Shown here one piece after another: positions 30,486 through 40,334 of a stretch of DNA of 64,000 bases (the first letter of the stretch is position 1; each line of letters starts with the position of its first letter). Made by a program: the position numbers and the translations under genes. Under the pieces are notes generated by a model, which saw only the letters and a program-made list of their open reading frames with translations, was not told the origin of the DNA and ran no database searches. Location: NCBI RefSeq assembly GCF_000473145.1, contig NZ_KI421500.1, positions 806,225-870,224 on the forward strand. Direction: 5' to 3'. Source of the stretch: Leisingera daeponensis DSM 23529. Lineage in GTDB: Bacteria; Pseudomonadota; Alphaproteobacteria; Rhodobacterales; Rhodobacteraceae.

Positions 30486-30908
30486 ATGGCACTGGCATTT
30501 GATGTCGCAGGTCTGACGGATTACCTGCATGAGATCTTTCCGCAGGTGAGGGACGATTTTGCCATTGATGCGATGGATGAGCACGGCCTGCGGATGCGCC
30601 TGCTGACCGCGGAGCGTCACCTGCGGCCGGGCGGCACCGTGTCGGGGCCGTCGATGTTTGCGCTGGCCGACTGCGCGATCTACGCGCTGATCCTGTCGCG
30701 GCTGGGGCGCGAGGCGCTGGCCGTGACCACCAACTGCGCGCTGGATTTCATGCGCAAGCCGGTGGCAGGCGCCGATGTGATTGCCGAGGCGCGGCTGCTG
30801 AAGCTGGGCCGGGTTCTGGCGGTGGCGGATGTGCTGATGTATTCCGAAGGCATGGCGGAGCCGGTCGCCCGCGCCTCCATGACCTATTCGATCCCGCCCA
30901 AGCGTTAA
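30486..30908 (+). CDS. PaaI-family hotdog thioesterase
   Basis: A 140-residue single hotdog domain. The helix and loop reading LRPGGTVSGPSMFALADCAI (about residues 44-63) and the TTNCALDFMRKPVAGADVIA strand region match PaaI-type acyl-CoA thioesterases. Divergent from the crotonase gene, which suggests a shared acyl-CoA theme, though the substrate is unknown. Its stop overlaps the psd stop on the other strand within the four bases TTAA. Confidence 0.85.
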   Translation: MALAFDVAGLTDYLHEIFPQVRDDFAIDAMDEHGLRMRLLTAERHLRPGGTVSGPSMFALADCAIYALILSRLGREALAVTTNCALDFMRKPVAGADVIAEARLLKLGRVLAVADVLMYSEGMAEPVARASMTYSIPPKR

Positions 30909-31807
30909 AGCGCGGTGGCCAGCGGCTGGCCGACCTTGACCAGGGTTTCCCGTCCCTTGGCGCTGTTGGCTGCCAGGTCGTCCGCAAAGCGGATCCGGCC
31001 GGGCTCGAACACCACCACCACGGTGGAGCCGCCGAACTTGAAGTAGCCCTTTTCGTCCATCTTCTGCACCGCGCCTGTGGTGCGGGTGTTGACGATGGCG
31101 CCGACGCCAAAGGCGCCGACCTCGACAAAGCAGTAGCTGCCGAAGGTTTCGGTCTCAACCAGCGTCCAGCTGCGCTTGTTCTCGCCAAACACATCCGGCC
31201 CGGCCCCCAGCGCAATCGGGTTCACCGAATGCAGCGCGCCGGAAATATCCTCTGACGCTGTGATGTGTCCCGCGGCGGGGAAGTGGTAGCGGTGGTAATC
31301 CGCGGGGCACAGCCGCACAATCGCCAGCGCGCCGCCGATGAAACGGTCAGCAATGCCCGGAAGCATGGTGCGGACCGACATCGGGTAGCCCTTGACCGGG
31401 ACAAAGACATCCTCAGCCAGTTCCGGAAAAACCAGCACGCGCCCGTCCGCGGGGGAGACGATGTCCCGCGGGTCATCGCTGAAGGGACGGGCTTCGGGTT
31501 TCAGGTGGCGCACGAAGAAGTCGTTGAAACAGCCGTAGCTGTCAGCCGGCGCCGTGGCCTCCGACATGTCGATCGACAGATCCTCGACAACCTTGGCGAT
31601 CTTGCCCCTGGAAAACCGCGAGTCGAACCAGGCACCCATCAGCCGGCTGATGAGCGCGGAGCGGAACAGCAGTTTCTCCACCGGCTTTGCGCTGGCGTTC
31701 TGATAGGCCCAGCGGATCCATTTCTCGCCCAGCACAACCTCTTCGAAGGTCTCGCCGGTCTCGCGGTCAACAACAAGGATGGGGTCGCGCTGCATTTGGC
31801 CTGCCAC
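30905..31807 (-). CDS. psd: Phosphatidylserine decarboxylase proenzyme
   Basis: Makes phosphatidylethanolamine. The proenzyme cleaves itself between Gly and Ser of GGSTVVVVF near the C-terminus (about residue 265), so the alpha chain carries a pyruvoyl group. Other conserved parts are CFNDFFVRHLKPEARPF, VSPADGRVLVFPE (catalytic Asp) and CPADYHRYHFP (His). Length 300 residues, the long form. No pssA gene adjoins it. A neighbouring terminator-like stem belongs to speE. Confidence 0.94.
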   Translation of the reverse strand: MAGQMQRDPILVVDRETGETFEEVVLGEKWIRWAYQNASAKPVEKLLFRSALISRLMGAWFDSRFSRGKIAKVVEDLSIDMSEATAPADSYGCFNDFFVRHLKPEARPFSDDPRDIVSPADGRVLVFPELAEDVFVPVKGYPMSVRTMLPGIADRFIGGALAIVRLCPADYHRYHFPAAGHITASEDISGALHSVNPIALGAGPDVFGENKRSWTLVETETFGSYCFVEVGAFGVGAIVNTRTTGAVQKMDEKGYFKFGGSTVVVVFEPGRIRFADDLAANSAKGRETLVKVGQPLATAL

Positions 31808-31955
31808 TTATGAGTAAGATCCTGCCGCGCCTAGCAAAGACTAGCAGTCAGGCCAAGGGGGAATGGCATGCAACGTGCGGGCCGGGGCCGTCCAGCCCGG
31901 AGGCAGGCAAGGGCCGAGTGCAGGGCGCACGGGCGGGACAGGTGCTTCAGCCACG

Positions 31956-31978
31956 AAAAAGGGGGCCGAAGCCCCCTT
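31956..31978 (-). terminator. Intrinsic terminator after speE
   Basis: On the minus strand, AAGGGGGC pairs with GCCCCCTT across a TTCG tetraloop and continues into TTT. The stem lies 12 bases after the speE stop at 31990. Confidence 0.88.
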
Positions 31979-31989
31979 GTGCCGCCCGC

Positions 31990-32849
<860 letters not shown>

Positions 32850-32853
<4 letters not shown>

Positions 32854-33356
32854 GCCGCGACCTCCTTGGCGATCAGCTCCTCCCCGCGCAGCAGTTCGCG
32901 CACTTCCACCATGTCGGTGTTGAACGCTTCCTTCAGCACGCCGACGGCTTTCCAGGGCTCGGCGTCGCCGCACATGAACACGTCAAACGCGCCATAGCCG
33001 ATTTCCGGCCAGGTGTGGACGGAGATGTGGCTTTCCGCCAGCACCGCAACACCCGAGACGCCCTGAGGCGAGAACTTGTGGGTGTGGATGTGCAGCAGGG
33101 TGGCGCCGCAGACCTCAACACATTTGCGGAAGGCGTTCTGGATGCGCTCTTCGCAGTCCAGGCCGGTGCCCCTCATAACTTCGATGATCAGATGCGTGCC
33201 GGCGAACACCTTGCCATCCTTGCGGATGAAATGGTCTTCGCGGTCGGACTCAACAACAGCATCAAGATTCGCGGCAGTTACACCGCGGGCGGTATCTTCC
33301 TCATGGGCGCCTGTCTCCAGACCGATCCCCAGTTGGAAGAGGTTGGCGTCTTTCAT
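32850..33356 (-). CDS. speD: S-adenosylmethionine decarboxylase proenzyme
   Basis: Supplies decarboxylated SAM to SpeE. Self-cleavage is expected between Glu108 and Ser109 in LAESHISVHTWPE, giving a pyruvoyl enzyme, with the catalytic Cys in GAFDVFMCG. This is the short prokaryotic class, but the 168-residue length includes about 40 extra N-terminal residues compared with the minimal class 1B enzyme. The ATG at 33356 has a GGGGAG ribosome-binding site; a TTG ten codons upstream is less likely. speD and speE are translationally coupled. Confidence 0.94.
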
Positions 33357-33548
33357 GGCGCTCCCCTTCGTTCCAGCAGATGACAATCCAGACGGCCCTT
33401 AGCGCCCCCCCGGATAAGGGTCCGGGGTTGGGATCGGTGCCGAAAGTGAGGGGGCATGTAGGACCCATGAAAGATTCGTTCAACCTTAAATTTCCGCATA
33501 GCTGGTAACGCATGAGCGGGCGGCTCCGGCAGGCGGGGGGAAGCGGGC

Positions 33549-33575
33549 AAAAAAAGGCCGGGGCGAACCCCGGCC
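33549..33575 (-). terminator. Intrinsic terminator after the DUF1127 gene
   Basis: On the minus strand a perfect GGCCGGGG-TTCG-CCCCGGCC hairpin is followed by seven T residues. It lies 27 bases past the DUF1127 stop. This leaves the speD promoter in the 33357-33548 gap. Confidence 0.92.
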
Positions 33576-33601
33576 GTCAGGTTGTTCTTTTGCCCAGGGG
33601 A

Positions 33602-33835
33602 TCATGGGCGCCAGAACGGAAGAGTGGCTTCATAATGAGCGTCGGCGCGGGACACGCCGATGTCCTTTAGCTGCGCATCGCTCAGGTGTTTCAGCTGGCA
33701 CCGGGTTCGGTGGCGCAGGCTCCACTTGGTGACCAGCACGGCAAACAGGACAGCCCACTGCGCCAGCACCGGCAGGGCCGGGCGGCTGTTCAGAAAGGAC
33801 ATATTCGATTGTGCCATTTGTGTGTGCTGTGCCAT
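33602..33835 (-). CDS. DUF1127 domain small protein
   Basis: A 77-residue protein. The N-terminal part has a hydrophobic stretch (ALPVLAQWAVLFAVLVTKW), and the C-terminus is the DUF1127 signature LKHLSDAQLKDIGVSRADAH. Some DUF1127 proteins (for example CcaF1 in Rhodobacter) bind RNA and influence stress responses, phosphate or virulence gene expression; the role here is unknown. The gene is divergent from a MocR regulator, with 96 bases between starts holding repeated GATACAA/ATTGT-ACAAT motifs, so it is a likely MocR target. Confidence 0.85.
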   Translation of the reverse strand: MAQHTQMAQSNMSFLNSRPALPVLAQWAVLFAVLVTKWSLRHRTRCQLKHLSDAQLKDIGVSRADAHYEATLPFWRP

Positions 33836-33851
33836 GGGAGGCTTCCTTCGT

Positions 33852-33942
33852 ATTGTGTTGATACAATCCTGTTGATTTGTAGTGATGTTCTGATACAAAG
33901 AGGTCGACGCAAAGTCCAAGGATGGATTGTAATGGGTACAAT
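33852..33942. promoter_or_regulatory. Candidate MocR operator region
   Basis: ATTGT-N6-ACAAT (33852-33867), containing GATACAA at 33860-33866; a second GATACAA at 33892-33898, 32 bases (about three turns) further on; and ATTGT-N7-ACAAT (33926-33942) overlapping the mocR ATG. A further GATACAA occurs just inside the gene. Repeated, spaced half-sites between divergent genes are typical of GntR/MocR autoregulation. Confidence 0.5.
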
Positions 33943-35335
33943 TTGGCCGCAGAGCCTGGCAGGGGCCAAAGGGCCGAAGTACAAAATGGTGGCCGATACA
34001 ATCCGGTCCGCCGTGGAAACCGGTGGCTTGAAAACTGGTACAAAGCTTCCTCCAGTGCGCGAACTCGCGTACCAGTTGAGCATTACGCCCGGCACCGTGG
34101 CCCGCGCCTACAGCATCCTGACCGATGAAGGCGTGCTGGAGGCCGAGGTGGGGCGCGGCACCTTTGTAGCCGAAAAGAAGAAACCGGTGCCGGATGACGT
34201 ATGGTCGCGGCAGCTACATCTGGCCGAGGCGCGCGATCCTGGCCACGTCAGCCTGTTCAGCCCGCGGATTGCCGACATGGGGCAGGTGGCCGCGGTGCGC
34301 GAGGCGCTGCACAAGGTGGCCGAGGGCGATGCGCAAAAATTCCTGAATTACCCGACCCGGGACGCCTATCTGCCGGTGCGCCAGGCCGCCGCCGCCTGGG
34401 TGGGGCAATCGCCGGTTGGCACCGTCACCGAAAATGACATTGTACTGACACACGGCGGCCAGAACGGGCTGATGGTGGTGCTGCAAGCCATCCTGGCGGG
34501 GCCGCAGCCGGTGATCATGGTCGAGGATCTGACCTATGCGGGCTTCCGCCGCGCGTCAGAGCTGCTGAGGGCGCAAGTGGTTGAGGTGGCGATGGACGAA
34601 TACGGCATCCGCCCGGATTCGATGGAGCTGGCGATCCGCAAGACCGGCGCCACCGTCTTGTGCACCAGTCCAGAAGTGCACAATCCCACCGGGCTTTACA
34701 CGCCTTTGGAGCGGCGCAAGGAAATCGTCCGGATCGCCCGCCGCCACGGGGTGCAGATCGTCGAGGACGACTGCTACCGCCTCGGCGAGGCGCGCGCGCC
34801 GGGCTACCGGGCGCTGGCGCCGGAACTGGCCTGGCATGTGTCCTCGATTTCCAAGATCCTGACCCCCGCCCTGCGCGTCGGCTTTGCGCTGGCGCCGGAG
34901 GGGCGGGCTGCCGATCTGCGGCGGGTGGCGGAACACGGCTATTTCGGGCTGGCGCAGCCGCTGGCCGATCTGATCCGCATCCTGCTGACCGATCCCCGGC
35001 TGCCGGGGCTGGTGGAAAAGGTGCGCGCCGAGATGGCCCGTTATGTGCGGGTGGCGGTCAATGCACTGGGCGGCTTTGACCTGACCTGGAACCCGGATGT
35101 GCCGTTCCTGTGGCTGCGGCTGCCCCCGGGCTGGCGGGCGGCGGCCTTCACCCGCGCGGCAGAGGCGAACGGGGTGCAGGTCCGGTCCGCAGATGAATTT
35201 GCCCTGCGCGACGGCCGCGCCCCGCACGCGGTGCGCATCGCCGTCAATGCCCACGTGCCGCTGAAACGCTTTGAGGAGGCGATGCTGCGCCTGCGTGCCC
35301 TGCTGGACAACCCGCCGGAGCAGATCAGCGTCTGA
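33932..35335 (+). CDS. MocR-type regulator (GntR helix-turn-helix plus aminotransferase-like domain)
   Basis: Protein of 467 residues. The N-terminal GntR winged helix is at about 15-85 (GTKLPPVRELAYQLSITPGT, then EAEVGRGTFVAEKK). The remainder is a fold type I aminotransferase domain with the PLP lysine in SSISKILTPALRVGF and NPTGLYTPLERRKEI. Such proteins sense PLP or amino compounds and regulate a neighbouring operon. The ATG at 33932 lies inside the proposed operator. Which gene it controls is not shown, but the divergent DUF1127 gene is the first candidate. Confidence 0.92.
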   Translation: MGTIWPQSLAGAKGPKYKMVADTIRSAVETGGLKTGTKLPPVRELAYQLSITPGTVARAYSILTDEGVLEAEVGRGTFVAEKKKPVPDDVWSRQLHLAEARDPGHVSLFSPRIADMGQVAAVREALHKVAEGDAQKFLNYPTRDAYLPVRQAAAAWVGQSPVGTVTENDIVLTHGGQNGLMVVLQAILAGPQPVIMVEDLTYAGFRRASELLRAQVVEVAMDEYGIRPDSMELAIRKTGATVLCTSPEVHNPTGLYTPLERRKEIVRIARRHGVQIVEDDCYRLGEARAPGYRALAPELAWHVSSISKILTPALRVGFALAPEGRAADLRRVAEHGYFGLAQPLADLIRILLTDPRLPGLVEKVRAEMARYVRVAVNALGGFDLTWNPDVPFLWLRLPPGWRAAAFTRAAEANGVQVRSADEFALRDGRAPHAVRIAVNAHVPLKRFEEAMLRLRALLDNPPEQISV

Positions 35336-35405
35336 ATTTATGGGGTAATATAGTACCTATTTTATAACCTGTTGTTTTGCAACGATTTAATCTTGATTGA
35401 CCCTG

Positions 35406-35434
35406 TTGACGCAGCATTGCGATCCCCGTAAACC
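35406..35434 (+). promoter_or_regulatory. Candidate sigma-70 promoter of rplM-rpsI
   Basis: TTGACG (35406-35411) and TAAACC (35429-35434) are separated by 17 bases, about 67 bases before the rplM start. The -35 is strong and the -10 is only moderate. The AT-rich stretch at 35336-35400 lies upstream. Confidence 0.4.
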
Positions 35435-35500
35435 CCCTCCATCGCATTCAGGCGGGACCGATTTGGATTCTGCCTTCACGACAAACAGGATTGACCTGCC

Positions 35501-35959
35501 ATGAAAACCTTCTCTGCTACTCCGGCAGATATCGAGAAGAAGTGGATCCTGATCGACGCCGAGGGCGTTGTTCTGGGCCGTCTTGCCTCGATCGTTGCCA
35601 TGCGCCTGCGTGGCAAGCACAAAGCCTCGTTCACTCCGCATATGGATATGGGCGACAACGTCATCATCATCAACGCCGACAAGGTGCAGATGACCGGCAA
35701 AAAGCGTGACGAAAAATTCTACTGGCACACCGGCCACCCGGGCGGCATCAAGTCGCGCACCAAACAGGAGATCCTGGAAGGTGCACACCCGGAGCGCGTC
35801 GTGTTCCAGGCCGTCAAGCGTATGCTGCCGGGCAACCGCTTGGCGCGCCAGCAGATGACCAACCTGCGTATCTATGCCGGTGCCGAGCACCCGCATGAAG
35901 CCCAGGCCCCCGAAGTTCTGGATGTCAAATCCATGAACAAGAAAAACACCCGGAGCTGA
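35501..35959 (+). CDS. rplM: 50S ribosomal protein L13
   Basis: Early-assembly protein of the large subunit. Conserved elements are [20 protein letters not shown] at the start, [15 protein letters not shown] and the [20 protein letters not shown]-terminal stretch. Length 152 residues (E. coli 142), with a short C-terminal extension typical of alphaproteobacteria. rpsI follows after five bases. Confidence 0.98.
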   Translation: MKTFSATPADIEKKWILIDAEGVVLGRLASIVAMRLRGKHKASFTPHMDMGDNVIIINADKVQMTGKKRDEKFYWHTGHPGGIKSRTKQEILEGAHPERVVFQAVKRMLPGNRLARQQMTNLRIYAGAEHPHEAQAPEVLDVKSMNKKNTRS

Positions 35960-35964
35960 TATCG

Positions 35965-36450
35965 ATGGCTGATCAGATCAACACTCTCGAAGAGCTGGGC
36001 GCCGTTGCAGGCGTTGAGTCCGTTGCAGAAGAAACCATCGCGCGTGAGCCGGTTCGTGACGAACTGGGCCGCTCCTATGCCACTGGCAAGCGTAAAGACG
36101 CAGTTGCCCGCGTCTGGATCAAGCCGGGCTCCGGCAAGGTCGAGGTGAACGGCAAGGAAATCAACAAGTACTTCGCCCGTCCGGTACTGCAGATGATCCT
36201 GCGCCAGCCGTTCCAGGTTGCCGGCGTCGAAGGCGAGTTTGACGTTTACGCCACCGTCAAGGGCGGCGGCCTGTCCGGTCAGGCCGGTGCGGTCAAGCAC
36301 GGCATCTCCAAAGCGCTGCAGCTTTACGATCCCTCGCTGCGCGGCGCGCTGAAAGCGGCAGGCTTCCTGACCCGCGACAGCCGCGTTGTGGAACGGAAGA
36401 AATACGGCAAGGCCAAAGCCCGCCGTTCGTTCCAGTTCTCCAAGCGTTAA
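35965..36450 (+). CDS. rpsI: 30S ribosomal protein S9
   Basis: Small-subunit protein whose C-terminal tail reaches the decoding site. The conserved core starts at [20 protein letters not shown], with [19 protein letters not shown] and the basic end [11 protein letters not shown] (the final SKR contacts P-site tRNA). The N-terminal 30 residues form an acidic extension ([20 protein letters not shown]) beyond the E. coli protein, as in other alphaproteobacteria. Length 161 residues. Followed by a strong terminator. Confidence 0.98.
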   Translation: MADQINTLEELGAVAGVESVAEETIAREPVRDELGRSYATGKRKDAVARVWIKPGSGKVEVNGKEINKYFARPVLQMILRQPFQVAGVEGEFDVYATVKGGGLSGQAGAVKHGISKALQLYDPSLRGALKAAGFLTRDSRVVERKKYGKAKARRSFQFSKR

Positions 36451-36470
36451 TTCGGAACATATCCAATTCG

Positions 36471-36500
36471 AAAAGGCCCGCCGCTGGCGGGCCTTTTTTT
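36471..36500 (+). terminator. Intrinsic terminator after rpsI
   Basis: GGCCCGCC (36475-36482) and GGCGGGCC (36486-36493) form a perfect eight-bp stem with a GCT loop and seven T residues. It is also preceded by AAAA, so it may work in both directions. Just after it, TTCAGGAA (36552-36559) and TTCCTGAA (36575-36582) form another dyad upstream of the acetyltransferase gene. Confidence 0.93.
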
Positions 36501-36615
36501 ATGCCGGTTTTTTTGATCCTGCTCGCTTTTGCCGAAATCTTTCAGGGTTCTTTCAGGAAGATTTTCTAATTTGTTTCCTGAATCGAGCGACCAGCAAGCG
36601 AAGGCAGGACAAATA

Positions 36616-37239
36616 ATGGCAACACCGGAGAACCCGAAAACTGCTCCGATCGGCAACGGGCAGCTGGATATCGGCCGCTTCACCCATGGCTATGAGGAGC
36701 TGGATATCCAGGAGCAGGGCGGCGGGGCCAATGTGTCCATCGGCGCGTTCTGCAGCATCGGCCGGGGGATGCGGATCCTGCTGGATGCTTCGCCCATGCT
36801 GGACCGGATCACGGCCTTCCCCTTTGGCGAGGTTTTCTGCGAAGAACTGGGCGGCGCCGGGGTGCATGTGCCGCGGCAGAACGGCGGCGATGTTGTCATC
36901 GGCAACGACGTCTGGATCGGTGCCAATGCCACCGTGCTCGCCGGGGTGACCATCGGCAATGGTGCCGTCATCGGTCCGAATGCCACTGTCGCCAGCAATG
37001 TCGGCGCCTATGAGGTCTGGGCAGGCAACCCGGCGCAGCTGGTGCGCAAGCGGTTTGAGGACGCGGTCTGCGAAAAACTGCAGGAGCTGCGCTGGTGGGA
37101 TCTGCCGCTGCCGCTGATCCGGGAAATGGCACCGCTGCTGTCGGCGCAGCCGACGGTGGAGCTGATCGAAGGCCTCCAGGGCATCGTCGCCGATCTGGTG
37201 ACCTTCACCGACCAAGGCGCGGGCGAAAGCGCGGCCTGA
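36616..37239 (+). CDS. Hexapeptide-repeat acetyltransferase (CatB/Vat-like)
   Basis: A 207-residue left-handed beta-helix acyltransferase. The repeats run from VSIGAFCSIGRGMRILLD (about 42-60) to VVIGNDVWIGANATVLAGVT and IGNGAVIGPNATVASNVG, ending with the VWAGNPAQLVRKRF motif of the xenobiotic acetyltransferase group. Family members acetylate antibiotics or sugars of polysaccharides; the acceptor here is unknown and no surface-polysaccharide genes adjoin. The ATG at 36616 was chosen over a start 29 codons upstream, because the latter overlaps an upstream dyad and gives a non-homologous N-terminus. Confidence 0.85.
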   Translation: MATPENPKTAPIGNGQLDIGRFTHGYEELDIQEQGGGANVSIGAFCSIGRGMRILLDASPMLDRITAFPFGEVFCEELGGAGVHVPRQNGGDVVIGNDVWIGANATVLAGVTIGNGAVIGPNATVASNVGAYEVWAGNPAQLVRKRFEDAVCEKLQELRWWDLPLPLIREMAPLLSAQPTVELIEGLQGIVADLVTFTDQGAGESAA

Positions 37240-37373
37240 GGCCGGGCAGGGCTTTGCCCGCTTCAAACCGCCTCGATATGCGGCCCGGGACCGGCCAGGT
37301 TCCAGGGCCGTTAACTTTTTGGCAGAACTGGCGTAACATGGGCTGACTGCGTCCTGTTGGGAGGACAGCTGCC

Positions 37374-37742
37374 ATGCCGCAAACAATCTATGAGAAATAC
37401 GGCGGGTTCAGCGCCATCAGCCGCGTCGTGATGACATTTTACGAGATGGCGCTCGAGTCCGATCAGATCGGCGACTACTTCGCCGACGTCGACATGGCGC
37501 GGCTGATTGATCATCAGACCAAGTTCATCTCCTCGCTCCTGGGCGGGCCGGCCTCCTTCAGCGACGAGCGTCTGGAGGCGGTGCATAGGGCGCTCGGCAT
37601 CACCCATGAGGATTTCGACGAAATGGAGGCCCTGCTCAAGGAAGCGCTGGAGCAGCACGGCTTTTTTGAGACCGATGTGCGCGCCACGCTGACCGCGATC
37701 GAGGCAAAGCGCAACATCATCGTCACCAGGAATGCGGCATGA
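37374..37742 (+). CDS. Truncated haemoglobin, group 1 type
   Basis: A 122-residue 2-over-2 globin. Tyr23 (in TFYEMAL) occupies the B10 position that holds oxygen or NO in this family; HQTKF at 47-51 is helix E; and proximal His71 lies in AVHRALGITHEDFDEM, a pattern typical of group I. It likely binds O2, NO or peroxide via haem. Its stop overlaps the start of the cyclase gene by four bases, so the two are translated together, which suggests that it feeds a gas or redox signal to the cyclase. Confidence 0.88.
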   Translation: MPQTIYEKYGGFSAISRVVMTFYEMALESDQIGDYFADVDMARLIDHQTKFISSLLGGPASFSDERLEAVHRALGITHEDFDEMEALLKEALEQHGFFETDVRATLTAIEAKRNIIVTRNAA

Positions 37743-38797
37743 GCATTGCCGCCATCAACGAGCAGCTGCTGCGCGCGATTGGCGTCGGGGTGGCGGTGGT
37801 GCGGGCCTCTGACCTTGGGTTTGTCTTTCACAATCAGCCCTTTGCGGAATGGTTCGGCACGCCGGGCGAGGGCGCAGCGCTGACCGATGCCATCGACGGG
37901 CTGGACCGCGCGGATCTGGGGCCGCTGTGCGAGGAGGGGCTGCGCTACTCGGCGGAGCTGAAGATCAAGCGCAAGCGGCGCACGCTGGTCTTTGCCATCA
38001 ACATCTCGCAGGCCAGCCATCTGGACGAGGCGCTCTTGGTGGTGGAATGCCAGAACATCACCCGCATCCGCGAGCTGGAAAGCATGATCGACAGCTATTC
38101 CGCCATGGTGGAGCGCAACACCCGCGAGCTGGAACGTGAGAAGGAGCGGGTGGAACGGCTGCTGCTCAATCTGATGCCGCGGCAGGTCTACGAAGAGTTC
38201 AAAACCTTTGGCGTCGTCACCCCGCAGCTCTATCCAAAGGTCTCGGTGGTGATGCTGGATTTTGTGAATTTCACCGATTTCGCCTCCCGCACCGATCCGA
38301 CGGTCACGCTGGGAGAGCTGAACGACATCTTCACCGCCTTCGACCGCATCGTCGAGCAATACGGCTGCGAGAGGATCAAAACCATTGGCGACGCGTATCT
38401 GGCGGTCGCCGGGATGCCGGAACCGATGCCCGAACACGCCACCGCCGTGGCCCATTGCGCCACCCGCTTCCTGCGCTACCTGGAGCGGCGCAACCAAAGC
38501 CATCAGCACAAATGGCAGGCGCGGATCGGGCTGGGCACCGGCTCCGCTGTCGGCTCGGTGGTGGGGATCCAGAAATACGTCTACGACGTGTTTGGCCCCG
38601 CGGTGAACCTGGCGTCCCGCCTGCAAGTTTTCGCCAATCCGATGAAAATCGTCGCGCCCGAAGAGATGAAGGCCGCGCTGTCGGAGGAATTCCGCGTCAC
38701 CGACATCGGCCCCGAAGACATCAAGGGCATCGGCGAGGTCAATCTGATCAATGTCGGTGACGAGCTGAGCGCGCCGCAGCCTGCCAGCCGGTTTTAA
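37739..38797 (+). CDS. Class III adenylate cyclase with PAS-like N-terminal domain
   Basis: A soluble protein of 352 residues. Residues 1-105 resemble a PAS sensor domain (GVAVVRASDLGFVFHNQPFA). A coiled coil follows (about 108-142, ELESMIDSYSAMVERNTREL). The catalytic domain (about 165-345) has metal ligands Asp174 (VMLDFVNFTDF) and Asp218 (KTIGDAYLAVAG). Adenine-selecting Lys214 and Asp283 (YVYDVFG) and transition-state Asn290 and Arg294 (VNLASR) are all present, so an active adenylate (not guanylate) cyclase is predicted. No membrane segment. The start is coupled to the truncated haemoglobin gene, and its stop overlaps the tetR stop on the other strand. Confidence 0.9.
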   Translation: MSIAAINEQLLRAIGVGVAVVRASDLGFVFHNQPFAEWFGTPGEGAALTDAIDGLDRADLGPLCEEGLRYSAELKIKRKRRTLVFAINISQASHLDEALLVVECQNITRIRELESMIDSYSAMVERNTRELEREKERVERLLLNLMPRQVYEEFKTFGVVTPQLYPKVSVVMLDFVNFTDFASRTDPTVTLGELNDIFTAFDRIVEQYGCERIKTIGDAYLAVAGMPEPMPEHATAVAHCATRFLRYLERRNQSHQHKWQARIGLGTGSAVGSVVGIQKYVYDVFGPAVNLASRLQVFANPMKIVAPEEMKAALSEEFRVTDIGPEDIKGIGEVNLINVGDELSAPQPASRF

Positions 38798-39411
38798 CTA
38801 TCCGGCGCAATCAGACCAAGCCCGCGCAAATAAATGCCAATGCCGCTTTCCAGCAGATCCTCGGGCGGAAACGGGGAGGTGGCACCTGGAGAGTTGCGCG
38901 CATAAAGCTCCACCACCCCGTGGCTCATCGCCAGCACATGCGCAGAGAACATCGAGGCCGGCGGCCGTTTGTGTTCGGGGATGTGCTGGCTCAGATCCGC
39001 TGCGGCGCGTTCCAGGATCGCCCGGGCACGGGCGGCGGCATCGGCCAGCTCCGGCGTGCGGTTCACCGACACGCCGCTTTCGAACATGGCGATGTAATGG
39101 CCCGGATGCTTCCGCGCAAAGGCCAGATAGGCCCGGCCCGTCGCCTCGAACGCCGCCAGCGCCGAGGGCTGGTACTTGTCATAGGCGTGCTGCATCAGGT
39201 CGGCAAACATGATGTAGCCCTGGCGCGCGGCCTCGGCGATCAGGTCTTCGCGCCCTTCGAAATGGCGATAAACCGCGGCCGGGGTGACACCCGCCGTCTT
39301 GGCGGCCTCCGACAGGGTGAAGCCGGTCGGGCCCTTGGCCTCGATCAGCTGCAGGGCGGCTTCGACCAGCGCCTGGCGCAGGTTGCCGTGATGATAACCG
39401 CGTTTAGGCAT
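38794..39411 (-). CDS. TetR-family transcriptional regulator
   Basis: Protein of 205 residues. The N-terminal TetR helix-turn-helix is [20 protein letters not shown], then [16 protein letters not shown] (about residues 30-70). The ligand domain has the WHG-like sequence [13 protein letters not shown]. The ATG at 39411 overlaps the end of ppk2 by eight bases, so both are in one operon and the regulator may respond to a signal tied to polyphosphate metabolism. Starts further upstream lie inside ppk2 and are unlikely. Confidence 0.88.
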   Translation of the reverse strand: MPKRGYHHGNLRQALVEAALQLIEAKGPTGFTLSEAAKTAGVTPAAVYRHFEGREDLIAEAARQGYIMFADLMQHAYDKYQPSALAAFEATGRAYLAFARKHPGHYIAMFESGVSVNRTPELADAAARARAILERAAADLSQHIPEHKRPPASMFSAHVLAMSHGVVELYARNSPGATSPFPPEDLLESGIGIYLRGLGLIAPDS

Positions 39412-40273
39412 CCCAGATGTCCGGGCCTCCGCAAATTTCCGTGTCCAGGGCGCCGATGGCCTTGGTATCCTTGTTGTCATAGTCAATGCCGCTGAGCACC
39501 GCCCGGATCGCCGCCAGCCGCGCCCGCCGCTTGCCGTCGGAGCGCACGATGGTCCAGGGGGCCTCGGGACAATGGCTGCGTTGAAGGGTCTCGGAGATTG
39601 CGGCGGTGTATTCGTCCCATTTCTCCAGCCCCTTGACGTCGATCGGGCTCAGCTTCCACTGCTTCAGAGGGTCGGATTCCCGCTTCAGGAACCGCCGCAG
39701 CTGCTCTGCCCGGCCGACATTGAGCCAGAACTTGAACAGCTTGACGCCGTCGTCCACCAGCGCCTGCTCAAACCCCTTCACCTGGTGAAAGAACCGCTCG
39801 CGCTGGTCATCGGTGCAGAAACCAAACACCTTTTCCACCACGCCGCGGTTGTACCAGCTGCGGTCAAAGAACACGATCTCGCCGCCCGACGGCAGATGCT
39901 GGATGTAGCGCTGGAAGTACCACTGGCTCTGCTCTTCTTCGCTGGGTTTGGACAGTGCCACAACCCGGGCGCCGCGCGGGTTCAGGTTTTCGCGGAAGCG
40001 TTTGATGGTGCCGCCCTTGCCGGCGGCATCGCGGCCCTCCAGCACAATGGCGATGCGCGCGCCGCTGGCCTTGACCCAGGCCTGCATCTTGACCAGTTCG
40101 ATCTGCAGAGCCTCCAGCTCCGCCTCATAGGTCTTGCGCGCCATCCGTTCCCGGTGCGGGTAGCTGGGGGTGATGATCTCGTCCTTGTCCGCGGTCTGGA
40201 TCGCCTTGCGGATCTCCTCCGGCGCGCCGGTCTCGTAGTATCGGCTGATAGCCCCGTCAAATGGCAGCGTCAT
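39404..40273 (-). CDS. ppk2: Polyphosphate kinase 2
   Basis: Uses polyphosphate to phosphorylate nucleoside diphosphates, or the reverse. Walker A is [17 protein letters not shown], Walker B is [18 protein letters not shown], and the lid segment [20 protein letters not shown] follows, all of the one-domain PPK2 family (289 residues, class I size). The ATG at 40273 is preferred over a TTG two codons upstream. It is the first gene of a small operon with tetR. Confidence 0.93.
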   Translation of the reverse strand: MTLPFDGAISRYYETGAPEEIRKAIQTADKDEIITPSYPHRERMARKTYEAELEALQIELVKMQAWVKASGARIAIVLEGRDAAGKGGTIKRFRENLNPRGARVVALSKPSEEEQSQWYFQRYIQHLPSGGEIVFFDRSWYNRGVVEKVFGFCTDDQRERFFHQVKGFEQALVDDGVKLFKFWLNVGRAEQLRRFLKRESDPLKQWKLSPIDVKGLEKWDEYTAAISETLQRSHCPEAPWTIVRSDGKRRARLAAIRAVLSGIDYDNKDTKAIGALDTEICGGPDIWDA

Positions 40274-40334
40274 ATGCAAAACCCTTCTGTCCCCAACACC
40301 TTATATGGGGCTGCAGTATGGAATGTGAATCGCA

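Noticed and set aside
32854..32973. Longer start for speE
   Set aside because: It would add 40 Arg-rich residues lying over speD; the ATG at 32853 overlaps the speD stop in the usual coupled way.
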